Assembly: GCF_921293095.1 (NCBI RefSeq)
Contig: NC_060246.1
Span: forward strand, 112,200,941-112,264,940
Length of the DNA: 64,000 nucleotides
Direction: 5' to 3'
Origin: Ischnura elegans
Lineage: Eukaryota; Arthropoda; Insecta; Odonata; Coenagrionidae
Positions 43,901 to 55,223 of this stretch are shown one piece after another. The first letter of the stretch is position 1. Every line of letters starts with the position of its first letter. Under the pieces are notes generated by a model, which saw only the letters and a program-made list of their open reading frames with translations, did not search any database and was not told the origin of the DNA. Made by a program: the position numbers and the translations under genes.

Positions 43901-46900
43901 ATGATGCCCTTGGGTGTTAAATATCCCCCAGAAATGTCAGCCTAAGGTGCAGAAAGTGTAAATTTTTCTCCCTGAAATACACCTTTCACCTAATGTGAAA
44001 TTAGCTATACACAGCACACTATAGGAATGTATATTTAGTGATTAGTGAGGGATACCTTTATTTGTGCATTGTTTGAAATTAATAAATTGGCTTCAATTTG
44101 CATGAAAATTCTGTTTGAGAATTCAAATTTTATGGAAAGTATCTCTTTCACAGATCGTCTTTGGTACAGCCCCTGCACGTGCGACTTCAGTCCCCCAAAC
44201 CTTCTTTCTCGAAGAAAAATGAATCTGCGACTATTAAACTAATTCTTGATCCATCTTGCCGATATGCTGTGACGTGAGTATTTTATACACATAGTCTTGT
44301 TTTCTATCTCTTGTGCATATAGTGTTTCATTTTCTTCAGGTTGTAAGTTTTGTGCTTGCTTCTTATTTTTATCAGTATACAGAGCTCCTTGAGAGGAATA
44401 CTTAGTCAGTTGGTGAGGTTTTACTCTCCCATGTTGCTTCCGTACATGGTTGCTGTTCTTCTTTTGGCCATTCGAGAGCAGCTAAGAATTATGCAGAATG
44501 AAGGATATTGCTGCTCTATCAATTCAGCCCTAGCTGTTGGTGCCAAGCCATATTATATTCTGCCTGCTGTAAAAATTGGCTCTAAGCTGATTGGGTAATT
44601 ATGTATATTTTTTAACAGTGTGTAAAACTATTCCAGCTTAGTCATTGTGTCAGACTTTCAATTTCCTCTGAGCTCATCAAGTTGACTTGCTGTGACTTAC
44701 TTTAGTACATGCACATAATGTAATTGCTTTCGAAAAAATTCCTCTGTGCAGCAAGTTGAACCATATATCTTTGGTTTTCCCAGGCCACTGCACAGACCAC
44801 TTCTCTACACTAGTTATTTTCCTATAGAATTTTTTGGGAATTTTGTTGCTGTTTACTGACTACAATAGAAATATTCATCAAAAATATACAGCCAAGTGCT
44901 GCTTTAGCACTTGCTTGGAGTTCAACACTAATGGTGGCTTCTTGGAAGCCCATATTCCCTTGCATTGCCGTTTTTGGTGGATCGAAGGCCCTTATAGCTA
45001 GTATCATGAACTTCTATAAATTTGCAAGGGTAATCAAGGAACCTAGATACATAGTGTGTGTAATGGCCTGCACAGAAAGCTGAAGATGTGTGATTCGATT
45101 GCCAGCCCAGGAGATATATGCTTGGCACTGATCGTAAGTCTTCAGATTGTTTTCCATTCCAAATGATAGATTCTGATTGGTTGCGATAGATTCAGAATTT
45201 GTTTGGTTTGAAATTATTCTCACCGGGAACTCAACAAGAGCTTATGTCATTGTCATAGTGAAATTTTCATATGCAACAAATTGCAACTCAGTTGTTCACC
45301 AATTGGTAACAACCGTTTGGAATGAAAACCGATCGTAATAATTCTGATCAGTATCAAGCACACCCCCAAAATTATATTGATATGGATTGAATTGATAGTG
45401 ACACAGGTGTTCATTTGGCAAAGGCAAAGTATTCCTATAACTCTTGTACACTTTAACTTCAAAGATAAAATTCAGAATATTCTGATTTCATGCTCTCCAG
45501 GGTATGGTGGTGGTTTGGACTGATTGGGATGAATATGAATGAAAAATTCCATGGTTACCTAGAGATTTGGAATTAATATGCAATTAGCTAAAATGATGGA
45601 TACCTTTCTTCAAATTGCTAGCAGCCATTGAAGTTTTTTCTCTATGGAATATCTGTGTAGTATGTATCAGAGAAAGCTCCATTTTCTGATTCATGTTGAT
45701 GTCTCTCAATATGACTCATTATGCCTTTGCTTAGAGATGGCTTTGACTCTCATGTTTCTACATGGAAGCATTATTGACTCTAGAACAAGGTCCTCTTAGT
45801 GTTTTGTCATGAAACATTTCTCTTACTTAGATTCTGCAGAATATTTATTGTTGGCAAAAAATGTTTCACTGTCCTCCTGAACACCTAAATTGTCATGCAA
45901 ACTATCGCATTCAGTATTGTGGCCCACAAATTTTGGCTGCTGCCTCCTCAATCAAGAGAATATTGTTTAAGCCATCTCTTACTCCAAGGGTAAGTCTTGA
46001 TAAGGAAAATGGGGGCCATATTGTGGCCTCATGCGGGGCCAGGTTAAATAACTCCAAGTCCATTACTCTAGGTACAGAAAATATCATGTTTCTGTGATGA
46101 TATACAAATTACACTTCAAAGGAGTAAATCTAGTGTAAAGGAAAATATTAGTTTTGTAAATAAATAACAATCATTGTGCCATCACTCAGTGACATAAGGA
46201 GTGCCTTCCATCCACTAAAATTATTTCCTCAATCAAAGATTCTTCAATGCTGTTACATTTTTTTCATTTTTTGTTTGTGGGTGTGTCTATTCTGTATAAA
46301 CTTGGGAACAAAATGGAATCGGCTCATGGTGAACTCATGGATTTATAGTAATGGTCTGCAACAAAGTCAAAGTTAAATCCCTAAATTAATGATATAAAAT
46401 ATGTTTTTGTGAATTCGAGTGGTTTCTTGTACTTTTCCTGCAGTATGTCATTTTGAATTATCTTGCCATGTCACTGTTACATATGCCTTATGACTTACTG
46501 AGGTCGGAATCCAGATATGCAGTTTTCCCTTTCTCAATTTCCAGGTTTATCTTCAACAATCACAAAGAAAAATTCCTGTTCCCACCTCCTGATTATATGC
46601 TGTTACAAGAGCAAGACTTAGACTTCTTTCTACTTCCAATCATTGCTTACACAACAGCTTTTGCAGTGGTATATCTCCTTGGGATAGTTTGCTTCCTACT
46701 AGTCATGTTTTGGGGAAATGCTTTCCACAAGATTGTCAAAAGGTAAGGCCATACATTCTCTAGCTTCTGCCAATGGAGTATTTTCTTGTTTTATCAGACA
46801 AACTATGTTTCTTAGGAGGGTCAATCCAGGCGTAAAACATTTTTGTTGCATATTTGATTTCATAAACTTGAGGTGAAGGAAGTCTGCTTCTTGGGTAGGT

Positions 46901-49900
46901 GAGTGACCAATGATGGATGAAGTCAGAAGGAGTTAATCAGTGGAATAGCTCTAGCAAAGAGGGCATTCCTCAAAAAGAGAAATTCCTTACAGCTGAGGGT
47001 ATAAGTGTTGAAAGTTAGGAAGTAATTTGTGTTGAGCTCTCACATTTTGAACATGCTTCTTTATGGTAGTGTGGATAGATGAGATAAAGACAAAATAGAG
47101 AGATCATGGGAGTAATGTGGAAGTTCTAGAAAGAATAGGAGAGAAGTCATTTGAAAACCTAGGGTAGAAGATGGAACAATAAATTGGCCACATCATCAGA
47201 TATATGTAATGGTGTGATGAAAATTATCATTGAAGGACAGCTGGAAGAGAAGAACATTGAAGTTAGGCATTGAAAGAGTTACATGGGACTGATGATGAAG
47301 GATGTAAAGCAGAAGAATTATAGAGGCTTAAAAAGATTAGCTAATGGAGGAATTGAGTGGAGAGCTCCATGAAACCAATCTAGGGATTGATGACTGTTGA
47401 TGATGATCTCTCAATAATGTAAGCTGTTTATGTTGCTGTGGTTTTAAATCAATTTTGAAGGAGCGTAACTGTGCTATGACATCATGGACCCTGCTGGCAT
47501 GTGTTTTGTGGTAATGTTTGGAATTGACAACATGAGGATGACAAGAGTGAAGGTATCACAACAAAACATTTTAGGCACTTATTTTATTTATTTTTATATA
47601 TTATTTTACTTTTTCTTAGTGGCACAAAGCAGTATTTTTGGAGCCCTTTTTTAGCTAGTAATAATTTGGTCTTGTAGGCTGTCGGGGCTTTCCATACAGT
47701 ATGTAATAACATTATTACAAACCTCTATGTTAACTGTTCAGTGCATTTAATGCTGCAACTTATACACATAGTGAATGTTGGCAAAGCTTGCAGTAGCCAG
47801 CAGTGAGTGCCTTCAAGGTTTACTTTCATCTCCAAATGAATGGTATGGCGACAGCTTATTTCAGTGCGAGATCTCAAATGACATTCAAACTGTTATTGAT
47901 GAAAGGGCGCAAGATATACACATGAGGGTAAACATTTTAATATGCAGTTTTTATGCCTCAAATATTATTTTTCCCAAGTTTTCAAAAATTGTGCAAATAG
48001 TCCATTCTAATGTGAGACCCTATGATCTGCATTCACTCTTTCTCCATCAGGGCATTGGCCAGGTTCTTTCGTGGAGGCAATTCGTTGTGGAGTGAATGGG
48101 CTCTGATGAGTTTTCTCAACTTCCCAAAGATCGTCTCTGCCCTTCTGATAGCCATTGCCTTTGGAACATGCGGAGCTGTGGCACTTTTAATTGGCCTCTG
48201 TTTCTACTTCTTGTTTGTGAGTACATTTAGTCATTTTTATTCCATGTTGGATCGTAGTTTTCTGTGGCATTCTGGATTTGTGGATCTCTCCATCGTGTAG
48301 GTTTTCACTGCATTGGTTGACAGCCTGACAGCAAATGTGGCGAAAACCCAGGAGATGGAGGGATCCATAACTTTCATTCAATTTTGCTTGAGAGTCCACT
48401 GGGGGGGAGCAGCCATATTTTCAACGTCTCAGGGTGGGGTAATGTCTTTGGTTCTTTCATTGGTGAGATTTGTTGAGATGTTCATAAATATTTGCATTAC
48501 TTCTTGGGGAGGGTAAAAGGTAGAAATGAGTTGGAGGAGGTAGGGAATGGCATTAGGCAAGGGTCAGTTGGAGTTTGATAGGGTAGGGTGTTCATAAAAA
48601 TTAAGTAATTTTACGGGGATGGTTGAATAAGGCTGAAGTGGGGCAGGAGATGTTTGGGGCAGGTGTTCATTTGATTTTAAGGCCAGGATTAATTATTCAA
48701 GAAATTTTCTGGCTCTGTTAAGAGCTCTGTTTGTCTGGGAGGAATACCTCTGTTTCTTAAAAAATCATTTTGAAATAGGCTTTATTGACATACCAACCCT
48801 TTTCTGCACATTTGGTTGGTGGCATAGTTGGCTGTTTGAAGGATCAGTAGTGGATTACGATTAGTTAACCTTATAGATATTCATCCTAACAAATAGAGAG
48901 ACAACTTTGTAACTTTTTATTTTTTTTCTCAAACAGTTTCAACACACTTCTTGTCATTCTCACAAGCTGTGTCTCAGCGTAGAAGACAGGCTTTTAGAAT
49001 GAAGTGAAGTACATATGTTGAAAGCAGTTGAGAAAAAAAGTGGAAAATTACAAAGTTATCTCCCTATTTGTTGGCTTTTTGTATTTAGCGTGTTATTTAT
49101 TTGATTTTCAGATATGTAAACTATATGAGGATTTGCTGGAAGAAATGCTCAAATATCCTTTGAAAGTAATACAAAAGATCAAGCACTGGGCAACTGAAAC
49201 ACGTCAACCAGAGACACCAGAAAGTGATGATAGTGAGGTTGAAGATATTTTCTCAAGGATGTATTTCCATTCAACAATACTTCTGCTCTGGCTTGTGATG
49301 ACTGCTCTCCACTTTCCATGTGCCCTTGTGTGGGCTCAAAATGTTCGGTAAGAATAATGCTACAGATGTGTGTGTATATTGTATATGATCACAAAAGCAT
49401 CAAGAAAAAGTAATTGGGCTGAATGCATAGACCGCTATGATGTTGTAGAACATATTTCCTTTGGTGCCACCTGGTCCTTGTGTCAGATGCATATCATTGA
49501 TTCATAATTCTTAAGAAATATCGTTGCGAACAAATCTGAAACAAATTTTTTTCTGTTCATAATGACCATTGAGGCATCAGAGGAACCGTATTTGATGGCA
49601 TATAAAATGCATTTTTTTTAAATAGGTAATAACTAAAGAAATCACATACATCTTACATGCGAAGGTCCGACTTCCATTGGTCAATGTTCAATACTGATTC
49701 CATTATATTGACTAATTTATATTCATTATTCAATGGAATAATGTTGTAATTATTATTATTATTATTAGTAAACTCATAGCTATTATGTGACTTTATTTAT
49801 CATTTATTCATTATATTATGTATTACTATCCTTTTTCTTGCTTTTGTGCTATCTTAGGAGTTGGGAGTGATATATCAAACAAGCTTGATGGCATTTATAT

Positions 49901-52900
49901 CATTTATACGATCAAGCTTGTTTGATATCTCGCTTCGCACTATGATCATATAAGAAGGAAAAGGAACTAACCTAAGTTGTTGGGGTGCCGTGCCTTCACA
50001 CAGACTTTTTCTTGTGCATGCAGTACTGAAATGAGGGTTCATCGTATATGCCAGTGCGTCTTATATTCCGTCAAATACAGTAATTCTTTCCTGTCATCAT
50101 ACCAGTCATTGGGACCGAGCACGCAGCACCATCCTGAAGATGAGACGAGGATATTTTTGTGTAAAAAGTCGAGCAATGCAACTACCTTGTGCCTTGACCA
50201 CAGATGAGTGAGAAAGCATAAAAGATTTTGCAACATTGCCACAGCAAAGAGGGGTGGAAAGTGCAAACAATGACTTTTACCTTGCCGAAGGCAAATCTAT
50301 ATTTATTACTTAAGCAGTCTGGATTCCAATTTTGGTTTTTGGTTGGTGTAGGATATGTACTTCCCAAATTTGCTTCCTTTCTTTATTTCTCCATTATTAC
50401 TATGTGTAAAAGTTACCTCATTAGTGATCTTAAAATGGGGTCATTCACTGAGGATCAATGTGGCAACTTATTTAAATAAGTTGGCAGATGACAGGGAAAG
50501 ATATGTGACAACAAAAATAAGCCTTCCTCACGAGTCCATTTTCTCATAACTTAAAAATAAAAAATGTGAATTTTGCCACCCTTCTTTGTGAGCTGGTGAT
50601 GTCATTGATGTTTTTCTCGTAATGTTGCTCAGGGACACTTGATGCATGATGGAAAGAAACCCTCACTTGAGTGTTTATGGCAACACACAATGTGAGGTGG
50701 ATGTGCATGGCGGAGGAGTAGCAGAGAAATTGTGAGCAGCTCGGCAATAGTGACAGCATCAGTATATCTGCAAGAGGGTTTAGGTTGTTGATTTTTCTGC
50801 TATGAATAGCTCAATAAGTTGGTGGAAGATTAAAAAAATGGAAAAATACTGGTCCTTTCATTATTTAAGCTCTATCAAAATTGGCAATAATAAGAAATTT
50901 GTGAATGAGATCATTTAACAAAAAGGCAGCATAACTCAAGCTGTGAGGTGTTGCTTCACACTCAAAATACTGCCAGTTTAAATTGCTGCTTCCAGATTCC
51001 AGCAAAAAGTAAAAAAATGCCAAAATAAAGCGTTCACTTATTATACAGGGAGGGTGTGAAAGCGAGCCCATTTATTAGGGTGCCTCAATCCAATTCGGAG
51101 TGTAACTTGTATGGTGAAGCAGTGCATATCTATTTCTTCATTTCTATTTTTCCATTCATAGTACATTACTGCAAAATGTTTACAATGTTATTTCTTATTA
51201 TGATATATGTAGAAAGGCAAAATGAATAAACATGGTAAGTATTTCCCTTAAGTAGGTATTCTTTATTCTAACATCTTCATTGTGAGGGAGAAAATTTGGA
51301 TTCAGTGTTTTATTTGTACTTAAAAAATTAATTATTTTCAGGAAGAATTTTTAATTTATTTTTCCATATTTTACAGAAAATTTCAAAATATTTATGTTCC
51401 ACATTTAAGTATAATTTTTTGATGCACTTATTCTTATATTATTTACAAAATGTAGAGAAAAGTGAAGATGAGGGGAGAAATCATTGTATCTTTAACCTCT
51501 CTCACAAAAAAAGAAAACTTGACAAGTGATAAAGTTGCCTTGCGTATCTGCAGTCCCTAAGCAAGTGTTCCCATTCAGCCTTGGTGTCAGAAATCTGCAG
51601 TGATCACTATGGCATCAATGGCTGATCACTATGACCAACGTGACAGTTTACTTGTTATCTAGGGATGGATGGATCCAGAAATTCTTTTCAGATCTGGATA
51701 TGGACCAGATATCCTTGATTTCAGCTGTAGGATCATCGGATATTTTCAGATACAAGTGCATATTTTTCATGTTAAAAAATGAAGCTATTAAAGTAATGAA
51801 GTACATATTTAATGCCAGATCTTTTATTTTCGTAGAATTTATTACCAATTTCATTGTCCGGTGATTTGCAAATATCCGCAGATATTAGGGTCTGAGATAT
51901 CAGATCCGACCATCTGTAGTGTTTTTTCAGAATTGCTCTAACCTTCAAAGCTAAATTGGTCGGCCCATTGCACATGACTATGAGCCGCCATTGAATTGAA
52001 GCATAAATGTTTCAATTTATTCAAGTATCAACACCAAAGCATTTCAAGTATATTTGAGTCCCAGGTTATATCCCAGCAGCTTTTTTATGATACTTATTGC
52101 CATGTAATTTCTATTCTTACTATCCTTGATAATCTTGGAAAGTCAGTAAAAATAAAAGTAATGATGGATAGTTAAAGCTTTTGTTTTTCGGTCATTGAAA
52201 AATTGTGCCCTTATTTCTTCTGCCACTCGTAAAAGGTGATACCCGATCACCTGTCATTCTTCCTTGCATTTGCTCAAATCCACCGCCTCTGCTGCACTAC
52301 TCACATTAATGGACCAGTTACTCGATGATGCACCTAGTAGCATATATGGGTATTCATTTTAGTTCCAATGATATGCACTTTCTTTTCTATTGATTTAAGT
52401 TTTACTGATTATATCAAACCATTTGGTAAAAGTCATAAAAGTTTCTAAATTTTGGTCTGGAAAGTTATGGAAAATGCTAACAGAAAATTTTAGGTAACCC
52501 TGTTAGTGTTTAACTGTGCTCAACGTTTTTGGCTTAACTTGGGGAACCACAATAGAGAAAAATATAATTCACTCTGCATGTTCCACATTGGCACTTGATT
52601 ACCGACCATGGTTTTGACACTTACTTCATTGTAAAGGTAAATAACCATGATAACCAAGATGAATAACCTTGATAATCACATAAGTGTCAAAACGATGCTG
52701 GTAGGTAATAAATTGTCAATGTAGAAGATACCAAGGAAATATTTTTCCTAAACTGTGGTTATGCCTTGTTAAAGTGTTTTCAAAATCTTATTTTATGTCA
52801 TGACAATTAAGTTAATGCCCCTTGTAAGGTGGGCAGCATGAGACTCATCATATTTAAGAAAACATTTTCAATATTTACCAATCCTTATTGTTATTCTTTC

Positions 52901-55223
52901 CTTCAGGAACAGTGCTCCGTTGCATCCAGACCCATCTCTACTTCCTGCAATAATTCTTTGCATGTGTGCTGGAGTTCTTTGGCAGAAGACTATTCCAGTC
53001 ATGAAAATGTAAGTGATTGTTACAATGCATCAGATATATGATTGTTTAGTCATGAGTTGGTTTGGTTATATATCTGGCTATACATATATGGTTAAATCTG
53101 CACACCTCCAATTTCACACACTTTGGGTGAGTGGTGGATTCAGGACCAAGTCACAGGAAGTGCAATGTACACAGTGAGAATTAAAGGTGGACCCAGGATT
53201 ATTTTCTGGGGGGGGGGGAGGCAGAAAGGTCTGTTTTTTAAATAGATTTTAAAATTTAGAAATAGATAAAATTTTAAATAGACATCTTAAAACTAACAGT
53301 CAGTGTTTTCTTATACACAAACAGCTAGTGCCCTAACATCTCCATGCTGATCTAACTCTGGCAGATTTTGGTGTACTATGTAAATTTAGAATTCAACAAT
53401 CGGTTGGGAAGTGATTAGAAATTTTCTTTTACAATGAAAATCTACTTAAGCAGCCCTTGACTGCTTGCATTGATGCTTTGCTGAAGCTTGAAACCTACAG
53501 ATACTCTCCACTTAGCAAATTGAAAAGCCTAACAGCAATCAATTACATATTACAGTATCCAGTAGCTTAAGCTTGATGCTTCACTAATGATAGATACCAA
53601 ATGCGCTCATTGTGCTAATAGAGACATCTCAATGCCCCCAAGAAGCTTAATTATTCAACAGCACATTAGCAAGTCCAAAATACTTTAAAATCCTGTTGTA
53701 GAATACAATTAAGCAGTTGACATTTGAAAATAATCTATATGCATAAAATTGAGACAATATCTATCTGTTTGTCCTTCAAGAATTACTACAACATTCATCC
53801 AATAACCATATAGACAGGCAATTGTTTGTTGTTTATCAAGGAGAAGGTATTCCATCTAATTATTTGTGGCTGCCCCCAAGAGCCTCTCCACTGGTGGTCC
53901 TTAAGCTATGCATTGTTTTCAGAGCAGCAGTTACATTTTTTGCTCTTTAATAGTATACTTTCAATAAAGATTGAGGCAGGGTCAGATTTAGGGGGATTAC
54001 AAGGGTCATGACTCTTCCCCCGAATTTTGTCAAAAATTTTTAATTTTCATCAGTTAAATAGTTTTTGTAAACTTCTGAAGGGAGTTTACATGCAAATGCA
54101 TGGCAATAAGTCCCAAACATGAGAGAAGTTTGAGTTATATGTATTTATTATAGAGTGCAGCACTCCCTACTGGAAAAATGCCCCTCCCTCCTGAGGGGAT
54201 ACTCCATACTCCGTAGACCCAGGTCATAACCACCCCTCCCCAAAATTGATGCTGAATTCGCCCCTGGAGAGAGACCTGTGATTTTTTAACAGGTAGCTGA
54301 ATAAATGAATTTTATAATTCAGTATTTAATTGTATGATAAGATTTTTAAGCGGGCATACCCTTGTGCCCCCCCAGAAAAAAAAACTGGATACGCCCCTGT
54401 TTATCACTGTGTATTGCACTCACTGAGACTAGGTCTCAAGGTCATTTTACACGGGGCACGGAATTGCGCAGGTTAGAGCTGCATTAATTTCTAAAATGGC
54501 ATGGTACTGTGCAAATGCATGAGCAAAATTAGAACGGGCTATTTTGCCGTCTTGCATCCATGCATTCTCGCATGTGTTCAAGCAATTCACCGCTTTACAC
54601 GATGCAATTTTGATTGCGCCTTCGCATGTACGTCAGATTGTGCAATTCTGTGTACCGTGTAAAACGGCTTTCAGGGAGTGCAGTACACCACCGACCCAAA
54701 GTGTTTGAAATTGGAGGTGTGCAGATTCTCTAGTCTCAAGCAGATGTATTTTTCATTAACCTTAAAACATTCTTGTAATTATTTCTGCATTTAAAAAATT
54801 GCAATGCTATAATACATATATCACATTGTGTTTTTCAGGAGAAATTTCATGGTGTTGGACTATGGAATATTTCTCTTCGCCTGCATGTGCATTGTATATG
54901 CATCACTGACCACATACCGTGCCAGTATGTTTGTTCACATGACTATTGTTGTGACAACAGTATTTCAGACCATGATGACGGAGTCACCATCAAATTCATC
55001 TGTATCAAGTGATGAAATCTTTGATGGGGAGTATGAAAATACTGATGGTGATGAAGATACTTCTGATGAGAAAAGTAGTGATGATTCGGTCGGAATTGTC
55101 AATGAAAAACTAGGAGTTGAGACTGTATTTCATGGAGAGACTGAAGTAGTTAAGGATGCTGTTAGTGCTACTGATGAAGTAGATGAGAGTCAAGGGGCAA
55201 AAGGTGAACCTGAAGCCAAATAA
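37954..55223 (+). CDS. PGAP1: GPI inositol-deacylase (PGAP1), at least 15 coding exons
   Basis: Exons: 37954-38091, 38288-38441, 38525-38748, 38830-39102, 39478-39651, 39893-40149, 41297-41441, 42739-43004, 44154-44273, 44376-44594, 46444-46742, 48051-48216, 49112-49347, 52907-53008 and 54839-55223. About 1050 residues, against about 920 in human. PGAP1 removes the inositol acyl chain of GPI anchors in the ER, a step needed for ER exit of GPI proteins. Visible: an N-terminal membrane segment (1-20), CEMTYMFEYPQYV, YGEGQY, IPVLFIPGNSGSHKQVRS, the lipase nucleophile motif GHSMGG (Ser171), STDHLCVLWCKQL, then C-terminal membrane spans and a Ser/Asp/Glu-rich tail. The start ATG at 37954 has an optimal context (gccATGG). 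An in-frame ATG at 37714 would add 80 residues. The junction 44594-46444 breaks phase, so a small exon is missing from this model. Confidence 0.92.
40208..40458. mobile_element. hAT-type MITE in PGAP1 intron 6
   Basis: TCTGAGTT at 40200-40207 and 40459-40466 is a perfect 8-bp target duplication around 251 bp. The terminal inverted repeat is AAGTGGCGGATACAGA on the left against CAGTGGCGGATACAGA on the right, followed by matching G/C-rich tracts. It begins 58 bp after the exon-6 donor. Confidence 0.92.
40467..41296 (+). other. PGAP1 intron 6, distal part
   Basis: No exon. Near 41076-41095 the phrase GAGCCAGAAACGTTGGC recalls the GAAACGTCGG core of the foldback elements, so part of this intron is probably old retroelement tail. 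Confidence 0.35.
41442..42738 (+). other. PGAP1 intron 7
   Basis: No exon recognised. A purine-rich stretch at about 42090-42450 gives a long minus-strand open frame by composition only. It may be decayed retrotransposon sequence. Confidence 0.45.
43005..44153 (+). other. PGAP1 intron 8
   Basis: AT-rich intron of 1.1 kb with no element I can define. Confidence 0.5.
44595..46443 (+). other. PGAP1 intron 10 region with unplaced exon
   Basis: The flanking exons end and start in incompatible phases (2 and 0), so this 1.85-kb stretch should hide at least one exon of length 3n+1. Candidates: an exon starting at 44784 after the strong acceptor TTGGTTTTCCCAG, lacking a good donor, and 45840-45989, which has a good donor (AAGG then GTAAGT) but is phase 0 to 0. 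Neither resembles a known PGAP1 block. Confidence 0.4.
46885..47410 (+). mobile_element. Decayed non-LTR retrotransposon, C-terminal RT remnant
   Basis: Conceptual plus-strand pieces in order: CFLGR-VTNDG, SGIALAKRAFLKKRNSL, LNMLLYGSVDR, INWPHHQIYVM and a WKRRTLKLGIERV-like block. These follow the usual order of YLGS..T.DG, RIALAKRAF..KR, LYGSE, W.GHI.R and GRRR..GI at the end of RTE-like reverse transcriptases. It ends in a GATGATGATC tail. Stops and frameshifts throughout make it inactive. It lies in PGAP1 intron 11. Confidence 0.75.
47411..48050 (+). other. PGAP1 intron 11, distal part
   Basis: No defined element. An open frame at 47775-48095 ends at a GGTAAAC donor-like site near 47930, but splicing 46742 directly to 48051 keeps phase, so no extra exon is needed. 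Confidence 0.45.
48217..49111 (+). other. PGAP1 intron 12
   Basis: G-rich segment at 48390-48660 and otherwise AT-rich DNA. No exon or bounded element is evident. Confidence 0.45.
49872..49928. repeat. Perfect 18-bp inverted repeat, 21-base loop
   Basis: ATATCAAACAAGCTTGAT at 49872-49889 and its exact complement at 49911-49928. Located in PGAP1 intron 13. Confidence 0.95.
52585..52722. repeat. Imperfect foldback, arms about 40 bp
   Basis: Left arm 52585-52624 (ACATTGGCACTTGATTACC...GTTTTGACACTTAC) and right arm 52681-52722 are inverted copies with several mismatches. The loop carries smaller complementary phrases (GGTAAATAACCATGATAACC against GGTTATCA). MITE-like, no target duplication resolved. 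Confidence 0.6.
53095..54727. mobile_element. Foldback element split by two further insertions (nested)
   Basis: The ends at 53095-53136 and 54686-54727 are inverted repeats of 42 bp with three mismatches (AATCTGCACACCTCCAATTT...). Their inner parts also pair: AAGTGCAATGTACACAGTGA near 53160 with TCACTGTGTATTGCACTC near 54405. About 1.2 kb with GGACCCAGGATT...AACTGGATACGCCCCTG ends sits between the arms (about 53185-54400). A separate MITE (54438-54670) interrupts the right arm. All lie in PGAP1 intron 14. Confidence 0.7.
54438..54670. mobile_element. MITE with TTTTACACGG ends
   Basis: Left end AGGTCATTTTACACGGGGC and right end, read inverted, AGCCGTTTTACACGGTACAC. Comparison of the two arms of the surrounding foldback shows that this segment is an insertion. 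TCA occurs just outside both ends, suggesting a 3-bp target duplication. Confidence 0.65.

Larger units (their letters stand above)
49348..52906 (+). other. PGAP1 intron 13
   Basis: A 3.6-kb intron containing the 18-bp perfect inverted repeat at 49872-49928 and an imperfect foldback at 52585-52722. The remaining short open frames show no family resemblance. Confidence 0.5.

Noticed and set aside
45013-45230. Reverse-transcriptase fragment on the minus strand (MYLGSLITL phrase)
   Set aside because: Only one short phrase resembles the RT block after the palm. Nothing on either side supports it.
48301-48516. Additional PGAP1 exon after 48216
   Set aside because: Splicing 48216 to 49112 keeps phase and gives the expected protein. 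The frame at 48313-48516 lacks a matching acceptor and family similarity.
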